Shown here: positions 1 through 9,149 of the stretch, one piece after another | Numbering within the stretch: the stretch's first letter is position 1 | Layout: every line of letters begins with the position of its first letter | From: Ancylomarina subtilis | GTDB lineage: Bacteria > Bacteroidota > Bacteroidia > Bacteroidales > Marinifilaceae | Length of the DNA: 64,000 nucleotides | Direction of reading: 5' to 3' | NCBI RefSeq assembly: GCF_004217115.1 | Contig: NZ_SHKN01000006.1 | Span: 34,919 to 98,918, forward strand | Translations under genes and position numbers: made by a program | The notes under the pieces: model-generated | Databases searched by the model: none | What the model saw: the letters and a program-made list of their open reading frames with translations, nothing else | Told to the model about the DNA's origin: nothing

Positions 1-59
1 CTCTGCAACTATGATTGGCGAGATTGTGGAATAAGTATTTTCTATATCCGGAATATATA

Positions 60-95
60 AAAAGAGGCTGTCAGTTTTAACTGGCAGCCTCTTCT
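60..95 (-). terminator. Rho-independent terminator after yqeY
   Basis: An 11-bp stem (arms 64-74 and 81-91, one G-T wobble) encloses a six-base loop. On the minus strand the stem is followed by a run of T/A, as expected of an intrinsic terminator. It closes the long minus-strand division cluster 20 bases after the yqeY stop. The plus-strand side is also pyrimidine-rich, so it may serve a plus-strand gene ending near base 34 as well. Confidence 0.8.
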
Positions 96-114
96 ATTTG
101 CTGTAGGTATTTGC

Positions 115-561
115 TTAAGCAAGTAATGATTTTACTTTATCGGCAATGGTTTTTCCATCGGCACGTCCGGCTAATTCTTTCGATGCCATTCCTACAACCT
201 TACCCATATCTTTTATTGAGCTTGCACCCGTTTTTTCAATTAAACCTTTAATAATTTCAGTCAGTTCTTCATCTGTGATTTGTGCAGGAAGATAAGCTTC
301 AATATAAGCCATTTCTTTTAGCTCAACATCTGCTAGTTCCTGACGGCCACCCGTGATATATGTATCAGCGGAGTCTTTCCTTTGTTTAGCAAGTTTTTGT
401 ACAATTTTTAAAGCATCTGCATCAGCAATTTCAGTACTACCTGTTTTTGTCATTTCAAGAGTGAAAGCTGTTTTTACAGCTCTTAGAGCCTGAAGCTTTT
501 CCTTATCTTTGGCTTTCATTGCAGCCTTTATATCGCCGTTTACTTGTTCTAATAATGTCAT
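115..561 (-). CDS. yqeY: GatB/YqeY domain protein
   Basis: This 148-residue protein is a stand-alone YqeY: an N-terminal helical part with many lysines (start MTLLEQVNGDIKAAMKAKD) followed by the small helical tail domain that also occurs at the C-terminus of the GatB amidotransferase subunit. The length is typical of the family. YqeY proteins are thought to interact with tRNA or amidotransferase-type enzymes, but the exact role is not established. It is the last gene of the minus-strand cluster, 61 bases after the second ftsZ stop, and is followed directly by a terminator. Its presence behind ftsZ is probably shared transcription rather than a division function. The family call is secure; the role is not. 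Confidence 0.9.
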   Translation of the reverse strand: MTLLEQVNGDIKAAMKAKDKEKLQALRAVKTAFTLEMTKTGSTEIADADALKIVQKLAKQRKDSADTYITGGRQELADVELKEMAYIEAYLPAQITDEELTEIIKGLIEKTGASSIKDMGKVVGMASKELAGRADGKTIADKVKSLLA

Positions 562-622
562 GATATATCAGATTATTGCATAAGGTCGAGTTTGGAAAAA
601 CCGAACTTATACAGATTTGTTA

Positions 623-1897
623 TTAATTATCGAAATCATCTAAATCGAAATGAACCACATTCGATGTTCTTGGCGGTTCTGTTCGATGCAAGTTAATTTG
701 CTTGCGTTTGTATGCAGGAATATCTTCGTTTTCTTGGATTTCAGCTTCGTTCATCATGCTGGCATCAAGTTTTTCGTTAAGCTTCTTTTCTGGCTCTGGT
801 ACAGGATCAAGTTCCAGCTGCAGTTTCTGTGTCTCTGTGACTTTAGCCGGGCCTTTCCCTCCTTTAAAAGCGTTGGGTTTACTAGCAGTTACAGTTTGTG
901 GTTTGGCTTGATAATCTTCGGACTCTTCATGATCGAAACCTGTTGCAATAATGGTTACAGAAACCTTATTACCCAAACTTTCATCCTGACCGGTACCCCA
1001 GATGATATTACCACTATCACCTACTGCTTCATAAACATAGTCTGTAATTTCACCCACTTCGTCCATCGTTACCTCTTCGGTACCTGATGTAATGTTTAGT
1101 AGGATTGATTTAGCCCCACGGACATCGTTGTTGTCTAGTAGAGGAGAGGTTAATGCCTCACGAATAGCTGTGACTGCACGACCTTCGCCTTCAGCACTTG
1201 CTGATCCCATTACAGCCACACCACTGTCAGTCATCACGGTTTTAACATCTTCGAAGTCAACATTGATATAACCATGCAGTGTGATAATTTCAGCAATTCC
1301 TTTTGCTGCTGTAGCTAAAACATCATCGGCTTTTGAGAATGCTGTTGATAATTTTAGATCACCATATATTTCAGAAAGTTTAGCGTTGTCAATTACCAGA
1401 AGTGAATCAACACTTTCTTTCAGTTTTCTAATTCCTTCGATAGCCTGGTTGATACGTTGTCTTCCTTCGAATCGAAAAGGAATGGTAACAATACCAACTG
1501 TTAGGATATTCATATCTTTTGCTGCTTTGGCTATGATTGGTGCAGCACCGGTACCCGTACCACCGCCCATACCAGCTGTGATGAATACCATTTTGGTATT
1601 ATCAGCCAATACTTCGCTGACATCGTCTAAGTTTTCAATAGCTGATTGCTCTCCTTTTTCAGGCTTGTTACCAGCACCTCGTCCTTCGGTTAAAGATTCG
1701 CCAAGTTGAATTTTTTTCGGCACGCTACTTTTTGCTAATGCCTGTGCATCGGTATTGCAGATAACAAAATCAACATCTTTAATGCCCTGCTGATACATGT
1801 AGTTTACAGCATTGCCACCACCACCACCAACTCCAATTACTTTAATAATTGAAGATTCGTCTTCTACTAAGCCAAAGTCCATTAATTCCTCGCTCAT
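623..1897 (-). CDS. ftsZ: Cell division GTPase FtsZ (canonical copy)
   Basis: Tubulin-like GTPase that polymerises into the Z ring at mid-cell. The 424 residues contain the nucleotide-binding glycine-rich start (around residues 20-30), the tubulin signature GGGTGTG at 111-117 and the catalytic T7-loop motif NVDFED. An acidic/polar linker follows, then a C-terminal peptide containing EDIPAYKRKQ, which closely resembles the conserved FtsA-binding tail of FtsZ (E. coli DIPAFLRKQ), and a short acidic extension. It lies 163 bases downstream of a second ftsZ on the same strand. Because it has both catalytic motifs and the canonical tail, I regard this copy as the orthologue of ordinary FtsZ. The 163-base gap could hold an internal promoter, but I saw no convincing TAnnTTTG box in it. 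Confidence 0.97.
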   Translation of the reverse strand: MSEELMDFGLVEDESSIIKVIGVGGGGGNAVNYMYQQGIKDVDFVICNTDAQALAKSSVPKKIQLGESLTEGRGAGNKPEKGEQSAIENLDDVSEVLADNTKMVFITAGMGGGTGTGAAPIIAKAAKDMNILTVGIVTIPFRFEGRQRINQAIEGIRKLKESVDSLLVIDNAKLSEIYGDLKLSTAFSKADDVLATAAKGIAEIITLHGYINVDFEDVKTVMTDSGVAVMGSASAEGEGRAVTAIREALTSPLLDNNDVRGAKSILLNITSGTEEVTMDEVGEITDYVYEAVGDSGNIIWGTGQDESLGNKVSVTIIATGFDHEESEDYQAKPQTVTASKPNAFKGGKGPAKVTETQKLQLELDPVPEPEKKLNEKLDASMMNEAEIQENEDIPAYKRKQINLHRTEPPRTSNVVHFDLDDFDN

Positions 1898-2060
1898 TAA
1901 TCTATTGTATTTATCCTGGTTGGATATGTAATTGTAAAATAATAGTACCTCGCATTTTTGCGTTGCGAATTTAACGCTTAATTAGTTATGCCTTGACCTT
2001 CCGGATCAATTTTCTAAATGAAATTTTGCAGGACGAACTAATTATGACTTCATTGTAAGT

Positions 2061-3362
2061 TTACATTGAAGTATCTTCTGTATCGAATAGAGAACCTAAA
2101 GTATCTTTAAACCAACCGGATTTCTTCTCCTTCTTTTCTTTTTCTGCTTCGGGTGCAACAAAGGAGTCATTCGATTTTTTTGAGGCCTGTTTTTCTTTAA
2201 AATTATCAACCGTTTCCTCTTCCTCAATCACTTCTGTTTGACTCGAATTTTTTATTCTTGAGTTTGTATTTTTTCTTTTTGAGTGATTGGCTTCAGCTTC
2301 AAGCATCTCCGGGTTTTCAATAATCAGTTCGAGCTGAGGAGCCTTATTTTGCTCATGCTGTCGAGGCTGAATATTTAGTTCAGGAATCGGATTGTCCGAG
2401 AATCCCGTAGCTATAATGGTTACACTTAACTCATCCTGACAGGATTCACTATAACCATTTCCCCAAATAATATTCACATCATTCCCAACAACTGCTTGAA
2501 CATATTCGGTGATTTCAGTTACTTCCATCATGGTTGCTTCCTCTTTCCCTGAAATGATATTAAGCAGAATATTACGGGCACCGTAAATATTGTTGCTGTT
2601 TAATAATGGTGAATTCAGCGCCTGCTTAATTGCTTTAATAGCTCTGTCTTCACCTGCTATGCTAGCCGATCCCATTATGGCAACACCCGAGTTACGCATC
2701 ACGGTTTCAACATCGGCAAAGTCGACATTAACATAGCCATGAACTGTAATGATTTCAGCAATAGATTTGGCGGCTATAGACAAAACACTGTCGGCCTGTG
2801 CAAAAGCTTCGGAGAGTTTTAAGTCCCCAAACATACTTCTGAGTTTCTCATTGTTGATAATCAATAAGGCATCGACATGTTTTTCTAAATTTTCGATCCC
2901 CTCAAGAGCTTGCTGAACCCGGCGTTTCCCTTCAAATAAAAACGGAATGGTAACAATGCCAACGGTAAGGATATCTCTTTCCTTAGCCAGCTCAGCAATA
3001 ACAGGTGCTGCACCAGTACCTGTACCACCACCCATACCAGAAGTGATGAAAACCATTTTGGTTTTTTCACCCAAAATCTTATTAACTTCTTCGATGCTTT
3101 CTATAGCCGATTGTCGACCCTTCTCAGGTTTATTTCCTGCGCCTCGACCTTCGGTTAAGCTTTTCCCCAATTGTATTTTAAAAGGAATGGGGCTGTCAAT
3201 TAAAGCCTGTGAATCGGTATTGCAAATCACAAAACCGACATCCTTAATACCTTCCTTATACATGTGATTGACAGCGTTACTTCCACCGCCTCCTACACCA
3301 ATAACTTTGATCATTGATTCTTCTTTTTCTTCGAAATCAACAGGTAGTAAATCGTCAATCAT
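2061..3362 (-). CDS. ftsZ: Second FtsZ with an FtsA-like C-terminal amphipathic tail
   Basis: A 433-residue FtsZ paralogue directly downstream of ftsA. Its GTPase core matches its neighbour almost position for position: GGGTGTG again at 111-117 and the T7-loop motif NVDFAD intact, so it should bind and hydrolyse GTP. The linker is long and charged (many K and E). The canonical DIPAF-type tail is absent. The protein instead ends in a lysine-rich stretch followed by SGWFKDTLGSLFDTED, which has the hydrophobic spacing of an amphipathic helix and resembles the FtsA tail encoded next door (RGLKQFFETLFDN). I infer that it may attach to the membrane itself or occupy an FtsA-type membrane site. It is not a fragment: length and catalytic residues are complete. 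Confidence is high that it is FtsZ-family and moderate for the tail interpretation. Confidence 0.95.
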   Translation of the reverse strand: MIDDLLPVDFEEKEESMIKVIGVGGGGSNAVNHMYKEGIKDVGFVICNTDSQALIDSPIPFKIQLGKSLTEGRGAGNKPEKGRQSAIESIEEVNKILGEKTKMVFITSGMGGGTGTGAAPVIAELAKERDILTVGIVTIPFLFEGKRRVQQALEGIENLEKHVDALLIINNEKLRSMFGDLKLSEAFAQADSVLSIAAKSIAEIITVHGYVNVDFADVETVMRNSGVAIMGSASIAGEDRAIKAIKQALNSPLLNSNNIYGARNILLNIISGKEEATMMEVTEITEYVQAVVGNDVNIIWGNGYSESCQDELSVTIIATGFSDNPIPELNIQPRQHEQNKAPQLELIIENPEMLEAEANHSKRKNTNSRIKNSSQTEVIEEEETVDNFKEKQASKKSNDSFVAPEAEKEKKEKKSGWFKDTLGSLFDTEDTSM

Positions 3363-3476
3363 AACTTAGGGTTTATTGTGTTTTTTAATAAAATACAAAT
3401 AAATGAAATTAGAATTTGATAGTGATATCCAGGGGAATTCATAATCCACACTAATTTGTTTTTTCAGATTCTCATA

Positions 3477-4727
3477 TTAATTATCAAAAAGGGTTTCAAA
3501 GAATTGCTTTAAACCTCTTTTTCTTGTTTTAGTAGTTGTTTGGTTCGCTACACCATCGCTGGGTTTGTGTTGAAGTTTGTTTAAACCATTCAATAGCAAA
3601 CCAATACTGGTTGCGTACATTGGAAGGTTTATCGCTTCGTCAACCTTAATCATAGATGACGCATTAGGGTAACCAATTCGAACATCTAAACCTAACGTTT
3701 CCTTGGTTAAGATATCCAGATTTTTCAGCATTGCACCCCCACCGGTAAGGACAATTCCTGCACCGAGTTTATCGCCATAAGGTGTCATATCAATCTGGTA
3801 TTTCACGCGATCCAAAATCTCTTCCATGCGACACTGTATGATTTGTGCGACGGTTTTAAATGCAATCTCTTTAGGATCCCAACCTCCGGTTTGCGGAATA
3901 TTGACCACCTTGTCGCTATCAGCTAATTGCTCAACAGCCTCACCAAATTGAATCTTTAGAGCTTCAGCCTGTTTCAGCAATAAATGGCAACCTTCTTTGA
4001 TATCCTTTGTTACCACATCGCCACCAAATGGAATAACGGCGGTGTGACGAAGAACACCATCAAAATAAAGTGTAATATCTGTTGTTCCGCCACCTATATC
4101 AACCAATACAACTCCAGCCTCTTTTTCTTCCTGAGTTAATACAGCAAGAGAAGATGCCAAAGGTTCCAGAACGAGTTCTTCTATATCAATATCAACAGCT
4201 TTTACACAATTTTCGATATTTCTGGCTGAAGCCGTTCTTCCAATAATGATATTAAAATTACCATCAAGTCGGCGTCCTGCCATCCCCAGAGGGTTGGTGA
4301 TGCCCTTATCCTTGTCAACCACATAGTCTTGTGGAATGACATGAAGAATTTGTTCGCCAACCTGAATTGGGATTCTGAAATTTTCTTTCAAGATGGTATC
4401 AATATCTTCCTGAGTAATAATTTCAGAACCGTTTTGGATGTATTTAAACTGTCGGTTCTTTAAACTTCTAATATGTTGTCCGGCGATACCAACGTATGCC
4501 TTATCAATTCTAAGATTTGTATTCTTTTGTAACTTGTCAACCACTTCGCGGATGGCTTCAATGGTTTGATTAATATTTTGGATAACTCCCTTAACAACTC
4601 CTGTCGATTTGGTTTTTTCTAAACCCAGTATTTGAAGTTCTCCGTTGGATGTAACTTTCCCCGCAATGGCAACAATTTTGGTTGTTCCAATATCTATGGC
4701 CGCTATAATTTCATTTGTGTTGATCAT
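3477..4727 (-). CDS. ftsA: Cell division protein FtsA
   Basis: Actin-like ATPase that tethers FtsZ filaments to the membrane and recruits later division proteins. The 416 residues begin with the actin-fold phosphate-1 loop (AAIDIGTTKIVAIAGK). An SHS2/1C domain follows around residues 85-165, then the second phosphate loop (VVLVDIGGGTTDITLY) near residue 207 and the adenosine motif (GIVLTGGGAML) near 325. The C-terminus, after a variable linker, is basic plus amphipathic (KRGLKQFFETLFDN), the usual membrane-targeting helix. The gene sits one base after ftsQ and 114 bases before the second ftsZ, in the normal dcw order ftsQ-ftsA-ftsZ. Confidence 0.97.
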   Translation of the reverse strand: MINTNEIIAAIDIGTTKIVAIAGKVTSNGELQILGLEKTKSTGVVKGVIQNINQTIEAIREVVDKLQKNTNLRIDKAYVGIAGQHIRSLKNRQFKYIQNGSEIITQEDIDTILKENFRIPIQVGEQILHVIPQDYVVDKDKGITNPLGMAGRRLDGNFNIIIGRTASARNIENCVKAVDIDIEELVLEPLASSLAVLTQEEKEAGVVLVDIGGGTTDITLYFDGVLRHTAVIPFGGDVVTKDIKEGCHLLLKQAEALKIQFGEAVEQLADSDKVVNIPQTGGWDPKEIAFKTVAQIIQCRMEEILDRVKYQIDMTPYGDKLGAGIVLTGGGAMLKNLDILTKETLGLDVRIGYPNASSMIKVDEAINLPMYATSIGLLLNGLNKLQHKPSDGVANQTTTKTRKRGLKQFFETLFDN

Positions 4728-4728
4728 C

Positions 4729-5460
4729 CTATTGCCTTTTTGTACATACGATCTGATTCTCGTATTTCAAATTTATCTTTTTGTATTTGTTCCAACCTAC
4801 GGTTGAAAACCCATCTTTGTATAATGCAAAGAGTTTTGAAAATTTCCTTTCAAAATTGTCGATTTTCCCGAGTTCAATCTTTTGACCACCAACTCTTGGG
4901 ATTAAAATGTATTCATCATTCGAATCTACATAGATTTGGTTGATTTGTGAAGACCAAAATTCATCTTTTGTGATAAAATTTACGAGGGGGATCAGTTCAG
5001 TCTCAATCATTTTATCTTTGATGTGACCTGAAATAACCAAAACTCTTGCTGTATAGTTCGAAGATAGTGGCATTCGTTTCCCTTCCTCGTCAATATAAAA
5101 GCCTTTACCTTTTAATAATCGAACAATCGGTTTGCGTTGCTCGATATCGAGATGTAAGCAACCCGAAAGGGAATTAAAAGCTTCGGCATTTTTAACTGAT
5201 GGGATTTTGTTAATTAAATTTTCTAAATTTTCCTTATTGATACTTGCAGCATTACTACCTATAATGTTGGGATGATTTTTAAGAATAAGCTTTTTGATTT
5301 CTGAATCGGAAATAAAATGCGTGTTTAAACTATCAATAATATTGATATCAATACCAGTAATCAGCATGGCATCACTTTTCTTGTTCACGAAGGCAAACGT
5401 AAAAATGATGTAGGCTAATAATGCCAAAGTGATTAATATGGGTTTGATTTTTTTTAGCAT
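4729..5460 (-). CDS. ftsQ: Cell division protein FtsQ
   Basis: A 243-residue bitopic membrane protein: short basic N-terminus, one membrane segment at about residues 7-27, then a periplasmic part consistent with a POTRA domain followed by a beta domain. FtsQ links early and late division proteins and in other bacteria assembles with FtsL and FtsB. Sequence conservation in this family is low, so the call rests on topology, length and position between murC and ftsA. The start codon overlaps the end of murC by seven bases, which suggests translational coupling. Confidence 0.88.
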   Translation of the reverse strand: MLKKIKPILITLALLAYIIFTFAFVNKKSDAMLITGIDINIIDSLNTHFISDSEIKKLILKNHPNIIGSNAASINKENLENLINKIPSVKNAEAFNSLSGCLHLDIEQRKPIVRLLKGKGFYIDEEGKRMPLSSNYTARVLVISGHIKDKMIETELIPLVNFITKDEFWSSQINQIYVDSNDEYILIPRVGGQKIELGKIDNFERKFSKLFALYKDGFSTVGWNKYKKINLKYENQIVCTKRQ

Positions 5461-6830
5461 TTTATTCTTTGATTCATAGTGTGTTCCAGTGGTTTAACGA
5501 GCTTGTCGATGTCACCTGCTCCCAAAGTTAATAATACTTCTATTTCGCTCTGTTCAATTTGTTCAATTAATTCTTCTTTTGAGCAAATTCTGCCCTTTTT
5601 TGTCATCTTATCTAAGATTAAATTAGAGCTGATACCCTCAATCGGTAATTCCCGGGCAGGGTAAATATCCAACAAAATAATTTCATCTAACAGATCTAAA
5701 CTTTCCGCAAATCCATCGGCAAAATCACGAGTTCGGGTATACAGATGAGGCTGAAATATGCCTGTGATTTTTTTATTAGGATAAATAGCTTTGACCGATG
5801 AAATACTTTCCCAAAGTTCCTTTGGATGATGTGCATAGTCATCAATAAAGACTAAATTTTCACTCTTGATTCGATAGTCGAAGCGTCGACGAACGCCCTT
5901 AAAATTATTCAGAGCAAATCGGAGTTCATCCTGACTGACCCCACAAATTAATGCAACGGCGCTTGCGGCAATTGCATTTTCAACATTTATCCGACCCGGA
6001 TATGAAAGCTTTAATCCTTCGATACATCCTTCCGGATGTACCAGATCGAATTGATATAAACCTTGAACCAACTTTAGGTTTTTGGCATAGAAATCAGCTT
6101 CTTCCTCTAAGGAATATGAATAAAGATTGACATCAGATGGCTTTAGAGGCAGGCCTTTTTTGTGTACCAAATGACCACCTTTCTTTATTTGTCTGACATA
6201 ATCTTGGAATGTTTTCTCCAATTCCTCTTTCTTACCATAGATATCCAGATGGTCAGCATCCATTGATGTGACAACGGCTACCTGAGGATGAAGTTGAAGA
6301 AAGGATCGGTCGAATTCATCCGCTTCTAAAACCACCCAGGGACTTGTTTTTGACAAAAGCAGGTTGGTGTTGTAATTTCTTGAAATACCACCTAAAAAGG
6401 CGTTGCAATCCAAAGCAGAACTTTTAAATATATGGGCAGTTAAACTGGATACGGTCGTTTTACCATGTGTACCAGCAATACCGACGCCATTCAAAGGATC
6501 AGACAAAAAACCCAAAACCTGGGCTCTCTTCATCAGAAGAAAATTTTCCTTTTTGAAGAAAGTCAACTGTTCGTGGTTGGATGGAATGGCGGGGGTGTAG
6601 ACCACCAAGGTCTCCTCTTTGTTGAGATAAATTTCTGGAATTTGCTGAATGCCATCGTTAAATACAATACCAATGCCTTCTTTCTCTAATTCACCCGTAA
6701 GTAAGGTTTGAGTTTTGTCATAACCATACACATTTTTCCCAATGGCCTTGAAATAGCGTGCAATTGCACTCATGCCAATGCCTCCAATGCCAACAAAATA
6801 GATGTTCTTAAAATCCTTGATATTCATCAT
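5454..6830 (-). CDS. murC: UDP-N-acetylmuramate--L-alanine ligase MurC
   Basis: Cytoplasmic ATP-dependent ligase that adds L-alanine to UDP-MurNAc, the first step of stem-peptide synthesis. Visible features are the N-terminal Rossmann motif (FVGIGGIGMSA), the Mur-ligase ATP loop (GIAGTHGKTTVSS) and the central-domain LEADEFDRSF. The reading frame could start at 6854 (466 residues), but the segment before the MM pair is not conserved-looking. The ATG at 6830, or the next at 6827, has a purine-rich GGCAGAGAA upstream, so I prefer about 458 residues. It overlaps ftsQ by seven bases and follows murG by about 45. Confidence 0.94.
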   Translation of the reverse strand: MMNIKDFKNIYFVGIGGIGMSAIARYFKAIGKNVYGYDKTQTLLTGELEKEGIGIVFNDGIQQIPEIYLNKEETLVVYTPAIPSNHEQLTFFKKENFLLMKRAQVLGFLSDPLNGVGIAGTHGKTTVSSLTAHIFKSSALDCNAFLGGISRNYNTNLLLSKTSPWVVLEADEFDRSFLQLHPQVAVVTSMDADHLDIYGKKEELEKTFQDYVRQIKKGGHLVHKKGLPLKPSDVNLYSYSLEEEADFYAKNLKLVQGLYQFDLVHPEGCIEGLKLSYPGRINVENAIAASAVALICGVSQDELRFALNNFKGVRRRFDYRIKSENLVFIDDYAHHPKELWESISSVKAIYPNKKITGIFQPHLYTRTRDFADGFAESLDLLDEIILLDIYPARELPIEGISSNLILDKMTKKGRICSKEELIEQIEQSEIEVLLTLGAGDIDKLVKPLEHTMNQRIKC

Positions 6831-6875
6831 TTCTCTGCCTGTATGTGAATTCATTTAAGTCTGCAAGACCTAAAT

Positions 6876-7979
6876 TTATTGCTTAATCATTTTTAATATC
6901 TCTTCTGCAATTTCGTCTGCAGCATTTGGTTTTGCCAATAAAGCAATATTCTCACGAAGCTTTGCTAATTTGGATTCATCATGTAATAGCAATAAGGATT
7001 CGTCGACCAATCGTTCTTTCGATTCAATATCCGGAATCATCAGGGCTGCGTCCTGATTAACCAAAGCCATGGCATTTTTTGTTTGATGATCTTCCGAAAC
7101 ATTAGGAGATGGGACTAAAATGCAAGCCTTTCTTACTAAACAAAGTTCTGAAATTGTTCCTGCACCCGCTCTTGAGATAACAAGGTCGGCACAGGCATAT
7201 GCTAAATCCATTCGGGAAACGAAATCATAAAGCTGAATATTGTCCATATTGGCTTTTGAAAGTTTTTCTTTCATCTCCTGATGATAGAATTTACCACACT
7301 GCCAAATGACTTGAACAGTCTCATCTCTCAAAGCCTCAATATTTTCGATAATACTGTGATTAATAGTTCTTGCTCCTAAGCTTCCTCCAATAACCAAAAG
7401 TGTTTTTTTGTTTGGATCAAGATTGAAAAATTGTTGTGCTTCCAATCTTAAATCATCTAGTTTGGCAAGGTCTTTCCTTACCGGATTTCCAGTGAATAAT
7501 ATCTTATCGGCAGGAAAAAAGCGATCCATCCCCTTGTAAGCCACACAAATTTTATTGGCTTTCTTAGCTAACAGTTTATTGGTGATTCCTGCATAGGAAT
7601 TCTGTTCCTGAATTAGAGATGGGATGCCCATTTTGTTTGCAGTATGCAATAAAGGTCCACTGGCATAACCACCTACCCCAACTACAGCATTAGGCTTAAA
7701 TTCTTTTATGATTTTTTTAGCCTTGCGAAGACTTTTGAATAATCGCGAGAAAAACTTAAGATTCTCTTTGCTAAAATTTCGTTGTAATCCTCTTATGGGA
7801 AGACCAACAATTTTGTAACCAGCTGCCGGAACTTTTTCCATTTCCATTTTACCTTCGGCACCTACGAAAAGAATCTCGATATCGTCTTGTTTGGCTTTTA
7901 AGGCATTGGCAATAGAAATTGCCGGATAAATGTGTCCTCCGGTTCCTCCTCCGCTAACTATTATTTTAATTTTCGACAT
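6876..7979 (-). CDS. murG: MurG, lipid II-forming GlcNAc transferase
   Basis: Membrane-associated glycosyltransferase that adds GlcNAc to lipid I to make lipid II. The 367-residue protein has the diagnostic N-terminal loop GGGTGGHIYPA (from about residue 10), the central QEQNSYAG motif and the C-terminal UDP-GlcNAc-binding region (ISRAGAGTISELC, near residue 265). The length is standard. Its start overlaps the end of ftsW by 14 bases, so the two are likely translated in a coupled way, and it is followed by murC in normal dcw order. Confidence 0.97.
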   Translation of the reverse strand: MSKIKIIVSGGGTGGHIYPAISIANALKAKQDDIEILFVGAEGKMEMEKVPAAGYKIVGLPIRGLQRNFSKENLKFFSRLFKSLRKAKKIIKEFKPNAVVGVGGYASGPLLHTANKMGIPSLIQEQNSYAGITNKLLAKKANKICVAYKGMDRFFPADKILFTGNPVRKDLAKLDDLRLEAQQFFNLDPNKKTLLVIGGSLGARTINHSIIENIEALRDETVQVIWQCGKFYHQEMKEKLSKANMDNIQLYDFVSRMDLAYACADLVISRAGAGTISELCLVRKACILVPSPNVSEDHQTKNAMALVNQDAALMIPDIESKERLVDESLLLLHDESKLAKLRENIALLAKPNAADEIAEEILKMIKQ

Positions 7980-9138
7980 GGTTTACTATTTCTTGTTCTT
8001 TAACTGATCGGCTAACACTTAAAATCATTCCCAGGGCCGCACTTGTAAATATTAATGAGGTTCCCCCCATACTGACCAGTGGCAGGGGTTGTCCTGTTAC
8101 GGGTATTAGATTTATCGAAACGGCCATATTTGTTAAGGCTTGTGCGACAATACTTAAACTGAGCCCGATGACGAGAAAGGCCGGGAACGTTCGATCACAT
8201 TTCCGGACAATTGAGCCCGCCCGATATATTAGGAATAGGTACAAAGCCAGAATCCCAAATCCGCCAACCCAGCCCCATTCTTCAAGAATAATGGCGTAGA
8301 TAAAATCGGAATATGGATGTGGTAAGAAATTTCTTTGATCGCTGTTACCTGGTCCTTTACCTAAAATACCACCTGAAACGACTGCTATTTTTGCCTGATC
8401 AACCTGATAGTTTTGTCCATTATCTTCTTTTTGCTCTCCAAGTCCGGCAAAATTAAGAATCCTGTTTCTAACGGTATGAATACGCCCGAAGCTATCGGGT
8501 AGGAATGGGGCTATGATTAGTAATACAATGATTAAACCCAAACCAATTCCCATGGTCCCTAGCAGATACTTGGCTGAAATACGTCCAATAAACATGAGCA
8601 TCAAACAAATGCCACCTAAGAGGGCAGAGGTTGAAAAGTCATCGAGAAAGATAATGCCGCATACCACTCCAATTGAAGCAATGATTTTCCAGAAGGCCTC
8701 TTTCTGACATTCTTTATCGGTTTGAAACTTAGAGAGAATTCTTGACACAAACAGAATTAAAGCAAGTTTGGCAAGTTCAGAGGGCTGAAAATTAAAACCA
8801 ATGACCGGGATGGTAATCCATCTTGAAGCCTGATTTAAGTTTACGCCGACAATTTTTGCTAGTAATAACATACCTACAGCCACAACTAAGCCCATGTTGG
8901 CCCAGCTGGAATAGTGCTTGTATGGAATTTTGTGGGTGACCCAAATGATGAAGTAACACCCCAGCAATAAGACCAGTTGTTTGATGAAAAAATAGGACGT
9001 ATTTCCCCCTTTCACCTTATACGCCAGGGTTCCGGTTGAACTGTAGACTACTAAAAGCGAAATGATCGAAAGGAGAAATATGATGATCCATATGACCTTA
9101 TCACCTTGTAATTTAAAATTGTTGATAAATCGTCCCAT
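7966..9138 (-). CDS. ftsW: Peptidoglycan glycosyltransferase FtsW (SEDS family)
   Basis: Polytopic membrane protein (390 residues, about ten hydrophobic segments) of the SEDS family. With its PBP partner FtsI it polymerises lipid II at the septum. Recognisable motifs include the NFQPSELAKLALILF stretch near residue 120, the periplasmic-loop region GPGNSDQRNFLPHPYSDFI and the C-terminal VTGQPLPLVSMGGTS near residue 345. Position between murD and murG, rather than next to a rod-shape gene, supports FtsW over RodA. It overlaps murG by 14 bases. Confidence 0.95.
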   Translation of the reverse strand: MGRFINNFKLQGDKVIWIIIFLLSIISLLVVYSSTGTLAYKVKGGNTSYFFIKQLVLLLGCYFIIWVTHKIPYKHYSSWANMGLVVAVGMLLLAKIVGVNLNQASRWITIPVIGFNFQPSELAKLALILFVSRILSKFQTDKECQKEAFWKIIASIGVVCGIIFLDDFSTSALLGGICLMLMFIGRISAKYLLGTMGIGLGLIIVLLIIAPFLPDSFGRIHTVRNRILNFAGLGEQKEDNGQNYQVDQAKIAVVSGGILGKGPGNSDQRNFLPHPYSDFIYAIILEEWGWVGGFGILALYLFLIYRAGSIVRKCDRTFPAFLVIGLSLSIVAQALTNMAVSINLIPVTGQPLPLVSMGGTSLIFTSAALGMILSVSRSVKEQEIVNHVEN

Positions 9139-9149
9139 CTAAGTTTTAA

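Noticed and set aside
2..34. Possible C-terminal end (SATMIGEIVE, stop at 32-34) of a plus-strand gene entering from the left
   Set aside because: Ten codons are too few to support a coding call, although the bidirectional terminator at 60-95 would fit it.
1281..1709. Long plus-strand open frames opposite both ftsZ genes
   Set aside because: They mirror strongly conserved minus-strand coding sequence and have no ribosome site or recognisable protein.
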